Shown here: positions 22,667 to 35,700 of the stretch, one piece after another
Layout of the letters: the number at the start of each line of letters is the position of its first letter
How positions within the stretch are numbered: position 1 is the first letter of the stretch
From: Malus domestica
Taxonomy: Eukaryota > Streptophyta > Magnoliopsida > Rosales > Rosaceae
Direction: 5' to 3'
Length of the DNA: 64,000 nucleotides
Assembly: GCF_042453785.1 (NCBI RefSeq)
Contig: NC_091664.1
Location: 5,134,501-5,198,500 of the forward strand
Notes under the pieces: model-generated
Seen by the model: the letters and a program-made list of their open reading frames with translations, nothing else
What the model was told of the DNA's origin: nothing
Databases searched by the model: none
Position numbers and translations under genes: made by a program

Positions 22667-25600
22667 TCATTGTTGACTTCCAGACCCTCGCCCCGCTTGA
22701 CTACCCATTTGCTGCTGCTGCTGTTGTTGCTGCTGTAATTGAAGGAGGAGGTTAGCCGCAAATTGGAGCGTCGACTGATACCGATGATTTTTGTCTGCCT
22801 CACCATCTGGGGCGCTCGGACCAGCCCCAGCCCCAAGTGAAGGCTGAAGCTGCTGCATTTGATTTGGGTATTCTGGGTTCACCTTTTCAGCCGCTACTGG
22901 CAGAAAGGTCTGAGACTGCGAATTAGCACCATAAGTCTGACCAGAAAAGGCCATAGAATTATTGTGTTGCTGAGAAACAGGTGGATTGTACAACACAGAA
23001 GTATCTGTTCCATGTGCTGAAAAGCCTTTCTGAGTACCAAGAGGAGCTTCGGCCAGATAGTGCTGGTTGAGATGAGAGGGTCCAAAAGTTTGTCCGCCTT
23101 GAGAAGGGATAGTAAAATTATTCAAAGGCCTAGATGAATTTGCAGACTGCGAGGGCTGACTGGTAGAAGAGTCTGGGATTTGGTTGATACCAGGGGCTAG
23201 TGGGGTAGAGTGGTTGGATGAGTTTGGAACAGATGGATAAGGTTGGTACTGCGAATGATTCTGTTCGTGTGGATTAAACTGATTACCTAATTGTTGTAAT
23301 GCATGACCGGTATGATCAGAAATTTGTTGATCTTGTTTCCATCCAGGAGAAGATACTTCACTAGGTGCAAAAGCAGGAAATGAATGCCTAGCTGCTGAGG
23401 ATACTGGTACCCTAGCACCTTCTGGACCAGACGGCTGTGCATTTCCAGGCAGTAAAGTTGCCAGAGTGGCAATAAGTTCAGGAGTTAAAGCAACTCCAGC
23501 TTGTGATACTGCAGTACTATTACTAGAAGCATAGTCTTGCAGTTGCCCTCTAGAGGACTCGCTAGTAGGTGGAAACAGTGGTTTTGCAGAAAGCTTTGAG
23601 TCCTCATACAAAACCCTGTTATAATCCATATGCAAAATATGATCCTCCTTCGGTGGGATTACACTATACTCAACTTGTGAAGAAGGAATCTGCTGTCTAT
23701 CTATAAACTGTGAAGGTGGCATGGGCTGCATCTGTTCGTGCATAGAAGCAGTACTAGGAACTGGTGGAAACTTGAGAACCACACCATACAGACGTTCAGG
23801 GCCTGCAACTTTTAAAACATTCTTCAAGAAATCTGAAGGAGGCACCAAAAATAAGGTCATCCCATCATCAAACTTTGCAACACCAGCACGGTTTTTTGCA
23901 CCTAGATAACGTAGGAATTCAGTGTAGGAAGCAAAATCATCTTCACTATCTGGCAAGAAGAAAACGATATCAAATCCAATGGCCTCAGCATAGTGTTTTG
24001 TGAGCATATCCAGTCCAGTTCTAGCCGAACAATTAACAACTTCAGGACTGCAAAACAGAAAACAATTACATTAAATACAAACAAGAGAATTCTCTCTACA
24101 CGCACCAAAAACAACCCATGCTGATATAAGATAAGAGGGGCAACTAAGTTTAGTTTTGAAGATTATCCAGAAAAAGAACGAAAGAATCATAATTAATATT
24201 TTTTGAAGTCCAAAATCATTGAGTGTAAACAATTTGAAAATAAAGAGAGATACTAGCAAATCTGAACCCACTTTAGTGCTTTTAGTAATCATAATAAGGA
24301 TTTAACAACGTTATTAACCAAGTTGTTTGGTTCCAATCAAAAAACAAAGAAAAAACATTGTTTGGTTTATACATTATCTACCTGCATACTGAAATACACA
24401 TGGAATGTATGATTATGAGTTAACTCAAATATCATTTCTATAGGGTGAAGGATAGGGTAAGAAGTATTAGTTTGAAACTGTAAACTTGCAAAACCATAAA
24501 GAAGAAAAGTTTAAAGCATTGGGATAGATAGCACCGGAAGGCAAGATCATAATAAATAAATAAATAATAATGTCAATGTTTCGCATTAATAATAAGATGA
24601 CTGTAGTATTTTCTATGCTAATAGTCTTATTAAGTTCAAAAGGGAAGTGCTTCAGGGGCTTCTGGAATAAAGTAGACAAACTGCTAATAGTAATGTCTTC
24701 ATCTATCCATACTTAAAATATAATGAATAAATAAAAAAAGGGTGTCATAGAACATGCATTAGAAAGAAAAAAAAGCCTAGACACTAAACAATGTTAAGTA
24801 TGAAGTAAGTCGTTTGATCAAGCTCACCTAGACCCTCTTTCAAGACACATCATTTGGCACATCAGTTGAAACAATAATTTAGTTTCCAAAATACTTTTTT
24901 TTTTTGAAAAGAAACGAAAGAATTTTATAAAACGAAAGAATTACAAAAGAGAAACAACAACCACAAGCAAAAGAAAACCACCCCGAGCTAAAAGAAAACA
25001 AGCAGGGGCCCCTAAAGAACACTAAAAGAACAGAGGAAAAGCTAGACCAAGTCAAATAACGGTAGTTTCCAAAATACTGAGAATGTAAAACTGGATGAAT
25101 AAGAAACGGTTGCCAATATAATCATGAGAAAGCTGATATTGCATGGATAAATATGAACATTTGTGAAATACTAAGGTTTCATAGTCTTGGTAACTTGATA
25201 ATATACTTTTATCCGAATACCATAGCGCAGTGGAATCCATGTATATGTTCTAAGTAGAACAAAGAAAGTATGCCATACGAGTCCCCAAAGAAAATGATAA
25301 AAAACAGAAGATGAAAGGAAAATTGTACTCACAGCTCATTTCGTATTCCTTTTCCTATAGGGACACAGCGAGCATGGCAAACAGGTGTTCCACCCTTGGC
25401 AATAGTTCCACGCCATATAAAATCATTTTCAGGAGGCCCTCCAACTGAGACCCTTACACCAGCTGGACTAAGGCGATTCTTCCCTTGGACATTCATAGAT
25501 GGTCCGGAAGCACCTCCATCAATTACCGGACCAAGTCCGTAAGACGAGTCGAACCCTAATCCATGGTCATCAACGTTTCTAAACTGATATGGAGGGTCGT

Positions 25601-28600
25601 CCATGGACAAAGGACTATCTATTCTTGATCGTTTAGCATCCTTTTGAAATTGGTTAGCATCTAACACATCCCATGCACTAGATGCAGGTCTCGTGGGTGG
25701 CCTAATACCAGGCACAGGAGAAGACACGGCCCTAGGTGTGGGAGGAGACAGCTGCCTCCAGTTGGGACCCATCAGGTTCTTGGAATTTCCGTCTTGATAA
25801 TTATGAAGCGATGCCAAATCATTAAGTTCTGGACCTGAAAGCAGAGGGTCAAACCTACCTTGAGGACCTAAAGGCCTCATTGGAGCATTTGGTCCAAGAA
25901 TGCCATTTTGTGGTAGAGCTCCAGGATAATTATTAGACATCATTGGACGGTTATGACCAAACATGTCCATTGGTAAAGACTGAAAAGGATGTTCATTGAA
26001 TAACATATCTGACCTAGGTCCTTGGCCTCCAGGATAAGGGCCAGGGTATTCTTTCCCAGGTGCCAGCCCACTGCTTGAGAACATAATTGTAATCCGAGGA
26101 TCATTGAAAAGCCTGCCTTGCAAGCCCTCCTTGGCCCGCCGAGCTTCATCCACACTCCTGAATTCGACAAAGGAGTAGTGTCTTGAAGGAAAACTTTTAA
26201 TTCTCTCAATCTCACCAAACAAAATCATGGCATTGTGGAGCATTTGTTCATCAATCTGCACAGAAGGAGGATAGCCCACCCACAGAACATTACTGGGTTG
26301 ACTGTCACCTTTTCGTCCCCCGGAAGATTGAGAATACTGCAACATGACACAAAAGTTAAGAGAAAATAATCACAACAGAGAAGTTTACTCCCATTTGGAA
26401 TTCACATAAGGATTTCCATTTTCTATCTAACCCACAAAAAGCATAAATCAGACCCTAGGGACCAAAGGTAAGTCTACAACTCTGAGTTATTTATTGGAGG
26501 TAAGATGCACCTTGTGTGACATAACCAGCTGACAAATAGTTATTATGAAGCAACAAATATACACACAATCAACATTGTAAGAATTTACCATTTCTGGTTG
26601 AAACACTATATGCAACTTATTCCTCACCTGTTGTCTTTTATGTGAATCAGCAGGCCCCATGTTTCTGGCCAGAAACTGTCCATCTCTGTAGTCAGGCTGT
26701 TCCTGTTCAAAAGACCAAAGGAAACCAGAAACTCTTTACATATGAAAAGAAAACAAAATTTAACTATTGTTCATTTTCACTAAGCGTTTTAATAAGTAAC
26801 TGAAGCCGGACATTTTACAGTGAACATGCAAATGCATTAATCAAAAAACACTGATCAATAAATGATTGTTAATAGATGCTTCTCCTGATTGTTTGATTCA
26901 AATTCTTGTTGATAATATGACTGGAGTTTCCACGCCTAGGTTAATTGTTTCTTAGTTATTCTTTTTTTTTTTTTCCATTTAAACAAAAAAAATGATTATA
27001 GGTTTATGAAATTTAAGTAATTATGGCGAATTCCTTCCATCCATTTAATAAGTGTAATATATATTTGGCATTGTTACTCAGGTGGGAGTGTCATGTCCTT
27101 AAGACACCCACATAGAACTAGAAAGAATCTTTCAAAACAAAGTGTCAGCACCAGACAACACTGAATTTGCCACGCAGAGAGCATATAACTGCTCTCTAAT
27201 GAATTTTCACTTGCAATATTTCTGCTAACCCACAAAGTCCTGGAACCGCAATAATATACCCATGGAAATACCATTGAAGTTATGAATAATAAACTTACCC
27301 TTCTCGAGTATTGTGATCGAAGATAATCAACGCGTATCTGGTCACCACCCAATCTCTTCCCGTTCATGTTTCTCATTGCTTGGGAAGCATCCTCCAATTT
27401 AAAATATTCAACGAATGCAGTATTACGGTCTCTAAGGAACTTGAAGTCCTCCATTTTTCCAAACTTACAAAACTCTTCTTCTAATTCTTCCTTTGAGACA
27501 GATGGGCTAATTCCACCTACCCATAGATTCTTGCAAGGTTTTGCCTGTAAATACAAGTGCATAAGAACCACAAACTTCAGGTCCCCAAGAATGTAAAAGG
27601 TGCACAAATTTATTTCAAGGCAAGGATAAACAAACAAAGAGTGAAACAAAGTGATCTCAGGTTTAAAAACACTTTGTACAACAGTTGCTAAGCAGAGGAA
27701 GAAAATCACAAAGATTACTATGCTAGACATAACAATGGCAAGATGAATGCATCAAAACTTGGAAGTAAGCCATATCCGGACAGACTGGCTAATGCATGCA
27801 TAGTTAAGAACATATTCAGTAGAACCATGCATCAAAACATTCAGGGGGCTAATGCATGCATAGTTAAGGCCATAGGCTTGATTTCATACTAAGAAAAGCT
27901 AAAGACATACTAACACAAAATAAATGGGGAAAAAACAAATCAACATGATAAACATATTCCATCTCTATTCCTCCTTTTGATAAGGCAATAGAAGCAACTA
28001 GGTCACTTGCTTCTTTTCCTATTTGCAAAAAATAAAATGGCGTGTTTTACACTACAACGTATGCCCCTTGCCTTAACCTAAATATGATACCATATGATTG
28101 TCCTTCTATAACTTCATATTTGCAAATATCTACCGACCTTGGGTTTCACCCTTCCTCCATCCCCATAAGTGACAGGATGGAGATTTAAAGGTTACTGATA
28201 GGTGAGGGGTAAGAACTAAAGTGTGACCAAGACTAGAGCGCAATACAAGTACATAGGAGAGATATCTACATCTGTTTCACAATGTTGCTATCCCTACCAT
28301 TGTTTAAATTTCTCCTTGTCAATTTTGTTATGGGACTACCATTTTGTTGCAAGACAAAAAACTTGAGAGAGATGCACAGTGCTTCATCTGATCCAATTAA
28401 TACAAATTATACAATCATTTTGTAACTTTCTTTCCACAACACTTGTTCTCACAAGACTTTGTTCTCCTATTAACTCGTTTATTAAAACACATATAAGCTC
28501 AACTTATAAAAATCAATGGATTGCAAATGTACGATATATGGGTGGTAAAAGAAGACAGTGAAGCTTAGTTCCTAGTAAATTGCCATCAAACTAGAATTGT

Positions 28601-30441
28601 TAGATCCGGTCTGCTCCATCCTCAAAGGTTGATTAGCTATCTTTTGAGATTTTTGTGTACACAAACACCTAACACTTTGGTGTTAACTTGAAACAGAAAC
28701 ACGCCTTTGTGCGCTTACTGGCATTGGTAAACGTTTGAGTTGTTTGTCGAGGTATTAAGTTTTGGGTACAGTCAATGAGGGTAAAATAAGATTTCAAATC
28801 ATTACATAGGAATTATAACTGATCTTCCGCAGGCTGTAATGTTTGTTTCACAGTTTGATTCACAGGAGATAGTGTTTGTTTCGCAGTTTGGGAGCTTGGA
28901 AATGGTTATAGAATCCTTTCTGTTGTGTTTGCACCTCAAACATTGAAACTAAAGCAAAACTAAGATTGGTGTGGGTGCACATATATTAATTTTGGTGCTC
29001 AAGTTGAATTTGAAACATGCCTATTTTGGTACTAAAAATTATTATGAAACTGAAACACAACTTTTGCACTCAATGACGTCGGTTCATAATGTTGTATTGC
29101 GCTTTAGGTTGAAATGAATCACCTATCTGGACAAAGGGATTTCAATTAATCACCTATCATGTTACTGGAGTCGTATTTGATCATTCGCAGAGACCAACAA
29201 ACACTCAGGTTGTGCACTGTTTCGCGGTTTTGGAGCTTGGACATGTTTATGGGATTCCTTTCAATGGTTTTTGAACCTCAAAATCTTCATAACTGATCCT
29301 TTGAGATTGGTGTGTGCACAAATATTGAGTTTGGTGCTTCAGTATTGGTTAAAACCCCCCTTTGTGCACTAACTAACATCGATTCAAAATTTTGGGAAAA
29401 AAAGAAGAACATTTAAAGTAAAAAAGCGAATCTACTACTAAGTTCTTATGCAGAGACCTAACCGCAGATGTAAAATCTGATTCGCAGTTTTGAGGCTTAA
29501 ATTGGTTATGTAACCAATTGGTCACACTAACACATATCTTGGTAATTGTTAAACTTTTACACCGAATCAGATTCCATGAAATAAAGGGAAAAATCTTAGC
29601 AATGGATGTATGATTAATTAAAAATATCCTTCATATCCTCAAAATTATCCACGCTGGAATGGAAATTATCGATGCTAAGCACTCTAGAATGGGATGCCTA
29701 AGAACATAGGGTGTCGCAAAACAAGGGCAACTTAAATCATAACTGTGAATATATTCTGAGAAATTAAGGAAGCTGAACATCATCAGCATCCATATACTTC
29801 TCAGTTTCCCCATTGAAGATTATGGTTTTTCATGCCTAAAATGTTATTGTTTAAGCCCAATTCAACAATTTGAGGCTTTTAGATTCGTAAGCGAAACTTT
29901 CCCAAATCCGAAGAGAGAGGGAAAGAAGGGCAATGAAACAGGCGCAAATTTCCTTAGCTTCTAATCAAATAAGCGCATCACTCATACTCTTCGTCTTTAA
30001 AATCGGGAGCATAGATGATGATGATGATGATAGGATGATGATGATAAGCACAATTTGATTGAAATCGAATAAACACGAATTTCTTGTTCGAAAATCAAAG
30101 CAATCAATAAAAATCATACAAAAACAACCAAATAAACCTAACGATGCACAAAGATCAATACGAACCGGTCGGGCAAACTCAATCTTAACAGGGTTTCCGC
30201 GCAGAAGGGCACCTTGCAATGCCTCCTTGGCCGCCGCAGCGTCCTCCACGCGCTTGAAGAACACGAAGGCGTAGCTCCGTGACGAGTAGGAGGTGACGCT
30301 ATCCAAAGCACCGAATTGGGCAAACAGGTCCATGAGATCGGCGTCGGTGACGTCGCTCGCTAAATTTCCAACCCAGAGATTGTTCGACGGCGTCTCGGAA
30401 TCGTCTGTGCCTTGCTTGTTCGGTTTGGCCGCAGGCGCCAT
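22667..30441 (-). CDS. FPA: Flowering-time control protein FPA-like (3 RRM + SPOC)
   Basis: There are five exons: 30166-30441, 27299-27544, 26628-26702, 25333-26336 and 22667-24047. They total 2982 nt, or 993 residues. The three RRMs carry RNP2/RNP1 pairs [28 protein letters not shown] and [14 protein letters not shown], in exons 1, 2 and 4. A SPOC domain begins near residue 510 ([19 protein letters not shown]) and crosses the exon 4/5 junction into [18 protein letters not shown]. The C-terminal part is proline/serine/glutamine-rich and ends in a polyQ run. Arabidopsis FPA is a nuclear RNA-binding protein that promotes proximal polyadenylation and represses FLC through the autonomous flowering pathway. 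Intron 1 is long (2.6 kb), as expected for a site of FPA autoregulation. Domain order excludes other SPEN proteins fairly well. Confidence 0.95.
24895..25070. repeat. A-rich retroelement-like debris in FPA intron 4
   Basis: The run GAAACGAAAGAATTTTATAA followed by repeated AAAGAAAACCACC-like blocks resembles the 3' end of a plant retroelement in reverse. No frame or boundary is defined. Confidence 0.3.
28636..29520. repeat. Diverged tandem repeat, ~320-340 bp unit, in FPA intron 1
   Basis: GAGATT/AGATTGGTGTG...CACA...TTTGGTG blocks recur at about 28641, 28961 and 29301. A TTCGC(A/G)GTTT(T/G)GGAGCTTGGA...GGTTAT block recurs at about 28877, 29220 and (weaker) 29481. The two blocks alternate in the same order, giving roughly three units with strong divergence. 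It lies entirely inside intron 1 (27545-30165). Confidence 0.65.
30015..30050. repeat. GAT-type microsatellite in FPA intron 1
   Basis: Two short (GAT)n runs separated by AG lie about 115-150 nt after the exon 1 donor. On the transcript they read as ATC repeats. Confidence 0.7.
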
Positions 30442-30612
30442 TGCGATTGAATTGAGTTGAATGGAATTGAGGCTGAATTGAAACCCTAGCAGTGTACAGA
30501 CTGAAGATTGGGCGAAACTACTTGATTTTCTGGATACGTTTAGGGTTAGGGTTTTGGGAATTAGGGATCGAATAATTAGAAAGGAGATATGCCAGATCTG
30601 CCGGGAAAGCCA

Positions 30613-30620
30613 TTTATATA
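30613..30620 (-). promoter_or_regulatory. TATA box of FPA
   Basis: TATATAAA on the minus strand about 172 bp upstream of the FPA start codon, within GTGTATATAAATGGC. Confidence 0.5.
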
Positions 30621-30754
30621 CACAAGGCAGAGATAGGCTTTCTTCCCTCACCCGTTATACAATACTGAAATGACAAATATACCCCTAAGCTTTTGTGATG
30701 GACCGTCCGATTTCCGGCAAGCTTTCAAACCCGCGGCTTTCTTGCCACGGGTGC

Positions 30755-31000
30755 ATGATATCTGGTGCACCCAACATATCCTCTCCGGTTTTTTCGATGA
30801 TGATCCTAAGGATTCGTGAATCGTATCCGTTCATCGTATATTATGTAATTAATTTTTGTCAAGTACTATTTGTGTATAATTTTAAACAATAAATTTAAAA
30901 TGATTTTTTATCGTAAGATATACGATAAATGAACACGATTCACGGATTTTCAAAATCCTCGTAAAGAGAATCTGCCGAGGATCCGGATTCCTGGTGCACT
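30755..31000. mobile_element. Putative hairpin MITE upstream of FPA
   Basis: The left block GATTCGTGAATCGTATCCGTTCATCGTATA pairs, with mismatches, with the complement of TATACGATAAATGAACACGATTCACGGATT. Outer GGTGCACC and its right-hand partner near 30995 may be the ends. The AT-rich centre forms the loop. Confidence 0.5.
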
Positions 31001-31199
31001 GTGTTACATAAATCTAACTTAGCAGCCTTCTTTCCTTTTCACACGGGTGGGCTCCGTGAACAACGGTAGCCCGAGCATCTTCTTTCAGGATTTTCATTTA
31101 GCCCACAAGATATGTGTATTTGCAAGAAGTGGATTATATTGAGCCCTTTGGCATTCCATTGGAGATAGCACAGGTTCCGTTCACTTGGATATGATTTTA

Positions 31200-31400
31200 A
31201 TACTGTCTGTTTGGAAATACTTATAAAATAATTTGAAAAGCATTTTAACAAACAAAATCACTTGTGATTATATTTAGCAACAAAACGTACAAGCCCTTTT
31301 TTGTTACACGCCAAGAAGCATTTTGATTTTCAATAAACTTTTATAAAGCTCTTACAATTGGAAGTGCTTCTTACAAAGTTAGTCGTCTTTTTATTATGGA
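31200..31400. repeat. Harbinger-like MITE debris
   Basis: TGTCTGTTTGGAAATACTTATAAA resembles the left end of the MITE at 4013, followed by AAAAGCATTTT blocks, but no paired right end is visible. Confidence 0.3.
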
Positions 31401-31439
31401 TGGCTGATTTACTTAGGCCAAAATCTCCATTCTAAAATT

Positions 31440-31821
31440 TCACCATGAATATCGTCGTCGCCGCCACTACTACCTTACCATAGCCATTACTACCACCACT
31501 CCTCCCCACCACCACCACTCCATGCCCACCACCACCATTACCTTTACTGACACCACCTTACCATGGACAATTACTACCACTGCAACATTACCGCAGCCAA
31601 CCCCACTGCCACCACCCATCATTGTTGCGACCACCTCACTGCCATCACCGTCCACCAACACCTATATTTTCACCACATTTCCATGCCCATCATTATCACC
31701 CCCACATTGCCGCCACCAACTTCAGTTCCATCATCACCACCACCATCGTCGTTGCCGCCACCTCACTGCTACCACCACCTACACAATCACCACTCACTGT
31801 AACCGCCACTATCACCACTAC
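31440..31821. repeat. CCA/CCACCACCAT-rich simple sequence, left part
   Basis: A degenerate CCACCATCACC tract with long His/Thr/Pro frames that reflect composition only. The matching right part is at 35209-35280, separated by the hAT element inserted inside the tract. Confidence 0.8.
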
Positions 31822-34800
31822 CAGGGCCGTCTCTGAGATTTCAGGGGCCCTGTGCGAAATTTATAAAAGGGGCCTCTTATAAGACATCTTAAAAAAATTG
31901 AACAATGTATTGATGCTAAAAAGCAATTTGGAAATAAACAAAACTTAAAAAAGTCTAGAACTGAAGCTTCACTTAAAGATGGCTCTTCGTGCATTCTTTG
32001 CTGCAAAATCATCAATTAAATCTTCATAATCAATTTTGTCTAAAAAATCACTCTCAATCGATATCAAAGCAAGTCCATTTAACCTTTCTTGCAACATGGT
32101 TGACCGCAAGTATGATTTTAATAACTTTAACTTCGAGAAACTCCTTTATGCAGATGCAACGGTAACAGGTACAGTCAACAAAATTCTGTATGCAATGCTT
32201 GCAGTCGGGAAACAACGCATCATTTTTAAGTAATTCAATATGTCAATGGATGTCTTTATTTCTTTCGGCAAACACTCTCGTAAAAGCTTCAACTATACTA
32301 ATAATGCATCCCCATCAACATCAAAAAGCTCATCTTTCTTGAGAAAATTTTGAAGCCGATCACAATAATCTTTCAATTTATCATTGTCTATCGAATTCAA
32401 CCGTTCTGAAGTGAACAAAAACCCAAATATATCATCATACGTTTGATATTCTTCAAACCTACTCTTCAGTGAACCAATAGCTTGATCTATTATATACAAG
32501 AAGTAATGAACCCTAAAAGATTCCTCTGTTGATTGTTCAGTTGATTGGGATGATTCACTTTCATTCTCATCAAAATGTCTTTTTCTACGAATTTGACGCT
32601 TTTCTGGAAACATGGGATTTCAAAATAAATGATCAATCTTTGTACTTGTTCTATAGCAACATCAATAAACATGTCTTTAGATTGCAAATCTTTGCTAACC
32701 TCATTAACAGCATCCAATATTTCATACCAAATAGTCATGCCCAATAAAAACTCAAAATTCCCAATGTCGTATGTTGCCAAATATTTAGTTGCACTTCTTG
32801 TTACTAAGTCATTATCACTTTCTGCTAATTGGAGTAAAGCTTTTTTTATTTATAGAGGTTGGGATTGAATTGCTTTAACACTCGCAACACGGCTTTTCTA
32901 TCGTGTGGCCGACGATGATTTGAGAGTCGGTCCTTTTATATTTTCTTTCAAAATCAGCCATCGTTTTGTAGAATTTGCAAACAAGCTGTAAATACGTTGT
33001 ACTGTTCCAAATAAGTCTTTCGTTTTACCACAAGAGTTTGCCATATCACAAAGCGTTAAGTTAAGACTATGGCAACCACATGGAGTGTACATTGCCCTAG
33101 GATTTATATCCAAAAGCCTCTTTTGTACACCTTAGTGTCTTTCTCTCATATTTGATCCATTATCATAACTTTGCCCTCTTACATCTTCAATATCAAGATC
33201 AAGAACTTTTAATACATTCTGCAACCCTTCAAACAGTTATTCTCCTGATGTTATTCACAATCAAATATTGCAAAAAATATTCTTCTACTTTTACTGGAGT
33301 ACTGTTCATATCCACACATCTTATGATCAAGGTCATCTGTTCTTGGTGACTAAAATCAGAAGTACAATCAAGTATCACAATAAAATATTTAGCTTATTTG
33401 ACTTTTTGAATGATTGCAGCTTTGATTTCACAAGATATCAACAATATCAACTCATTCTGGATGGTATGACTAAGATAATGATAACGAATCTCATTATTTT
33501 AGAAGCATTGAAGATGATTTTTTTATCAATGGATCAGATTCAGCCATCATTTGAACTAGGCCCATAAATTTTCCATTACTTCCTTGATAAAGAGTATCAT
33601 TATTTCCACGAAAAACCAGTGTGTGTTTAGCTAAATATTTCACAATGGAAATCAACCTTCGTAGTAACTCCCTCCAATGCTCTTTTTCTTTCTTGATTTG
33701 GTCGTGCACAACTTTGTCAATTGTTTCGTTTTTCTGCAATCTAAGACGCAAATCAATCCAAGTGGTCATATTCGAGATGTGATCAAAATTGTTTTCATGC
33801 TCTTTAAGCCTCACATTAAGATGTGTCCAATCTTTGTAGCCCTCATTTGCTAATTGACATTTGTGAGGTCCTTTCTTGAACAATTTACAACAAAAGCAGA
33901 ACACTTTATCAACATCATTTGAATAGACTAGCCAATCTCTAACATGTTTCTCTCAATTGGATAAGTATTGAGTGTAAAAGGCTGCATTAAAATGCGTATT
34001 AAACTGATCTTTAGGACCTTTCTCAATTGATAGATCTCTTGCAGGACCTTTTTCTGCCAACAAATCAATCCATTTAGGATCAAAACTATCTCAAATTTGA
34101 GGATCATAAATGTTTGAGGGAATGGACTCACTCGGTTGATCAGTGACAATAGGAGCATCCTCATGATTATCATTCTCATCAAGGTCATCAACAATTTCAT
34201 CATTGCCCAAATCATCAACTAATTTCTCATTGTCATCCTGTTGTTCCGTAATTAAATCATCCACTGAACTTTGTGGTTCTTTTTCTTTCAAAAAGAACCT
34301 ATCAATAGCTCCTTTTTTTTAGACTGAATCAATTGTTCAACTTTTCTCTTTGATGCTTTAAGTAGCCAAATGGATATTTTCTAGTAGGTGCTATCTTTTA
34401 TATCTCAAACAAGATCACAAAAAAATTATAATAAGTATGAACAATGAAACCTGATAATCCGTAATACGTGTGCGTCTAATGATTTTTTGTGACTGCTCTT
34501 CTCTTGATTTTGCCCTGAAAAGTACAAAAATAAAAATAAAAATCATTATAGATGAGAAATATACTTAAATTAGTAAATATCTTACTTTAATCGAAGTCTA
34601 CATCACTCTGATAATTTGAAAGTTTCTCTTTAATTTCATAAATTTATAAATTAGGGTTTAATAATTTGTGGGAAATCTAACAGTGGAACGAAGAGAGAAG
34701 AGTCCGGGACATTGGCAGTCATAGCGTTTGAGATTTTGACTTTGGTGCTCTGGTACTCTGGTGTGAAAAGAAGAAAAGTGGAGCGCAGTTACGCAGCGTT

Positions 34801-35208
34801 AGGATTTGGCGTGAGAGAGTGTATCTGAATTTTGCCTCGGTCAGTGGGTTTTCCACTTTAATTGATTAACTTTGCCGATTTGCCTTTTATTAATTATTAT
34901 TTTATATATTTTCGTATAGGTTGTAGCCGTAGGTAGTAGTCTAAGTCTGATGGGCCATGGGTGATGGCTTAGTAGTCTAAGTCTGATGGGTGATGGCTTT
35001 TAGCTTTAGGTAGTAGTCTGACATGGCTTTTAAATAGTAGTCTTGGCCCATTGGATTTTTATACGTATATATTTTGATTTGATTAGTATTTATATATATT
35101 ATTTTTATATAATATTATTATATTCAATAAAAAATATTTTTGGGGGACCCCCAAAATTTTGGGACCCTATGCCATAGAACCGATCACACTCCCCCAAAGC
35201 CAGCTCTG
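31822..35208 (-). mobile_element. hAT transposon, 3387 bp, decayed, perfect 8-bp TSD
   Basis: The left end reads CAGGGCCGTCTCTG and the complement of the right end CAGAGCTGGCTTTG, short imperfect hAT-type termini. ACCACTAC is duplicated exactly at 31814-31821 and 35209-35216. GGGGCC-rich subterminal sequence follows the left end, and GGGGGACCCCC precedes the right end. Inside lies a broken hAT transposase on the minus strand. The simple-sequence tract continues on each side, so the insertion point is unambiguous, but the host repeat makes chance ACCACTAC matches somewhat easier. Confidence 0.9.
31969..34365 (-). pseudogene. hAT transposase (TTF zinc finger / DUF4371 type), pseudogene
   Basis: The pieces read in order on the minus strand. 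First is an acidic N-terminal stretch (QSSVDDLITEQQDDNEK), then a TTF-type finger region (VFCFCCKLFKKG near 33900). A DUF4371-like stretch follows (LAKHTLVFRGNNDTLYQG), then a catalytic-core piece (TPCGCHSLNL near 33070), and finally an hAT C-terminal dimerisation region ending at 31969. The type is close to the plant 'zinc finger MYM-type 1-like' hAT family. Lesions seen include a frame break in the A-rich tract near 34311-34320, a TGA at 34091-34093, a TAA at 32146-32148 in the conserved C-terminal block, and frame changes between 32293 and 33500. It encodes no intact transposase. Confidence 0.85.
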
Positions 35209-35285
35209 ACCACTACCACCACCACGACCTTGCTATGGCACCACCTGCACCCCACCACTATAACCACCACCTCAACCCAAGTGAT
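35209..35285. repeat. CCA-rich simple sequence, right part
   Basis: ACCACTACCACCACCACGACC and following CCACC blocks resume the tract interrupted by the hAT element. Confidence 0.75.
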
Positions 35286-35700
35286 TTAATGTGTGTTGAG
35301 TTAAAAATTCTCACTTATGTCGAACCTCAAACTTATTTCCCTAATCCAAATGCAGTGATGAAGATTTACTCGAGGGGCCTCAAGTACTAATCTATGTTAC
35401 CAATCTTTCCCACTCAAAGCAAAGCTTGATTCCTTCACCCAAAATGAAAGAAAAGGAGAAAAACAAAGCTTGATTCGAACCACCTCACCGGATTTGTAAC
35501 AATAAAAACATCAAACTCACAACACAGACATGCCGAAAAGGCATCGATTTCTACAGCCTAACATTTTTGCTCTCTCTGTTGTTGGGCTTGCCCCAAAATC
35601 TGTATGTTCATACAAATCTAACCTAGTTAGCAGACCATTGGATTGGATTTATACAGTTAGAAAAACTTCTGTGAAAAGGCTATCGAGGTCGCAGTGGCAG

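Noticed and set aside
31470..31882. Several overlapping His/Thr/Pro and Val/Gly frames
   Set aside because: All result from the CCA-rich simple sequence read in different frames.
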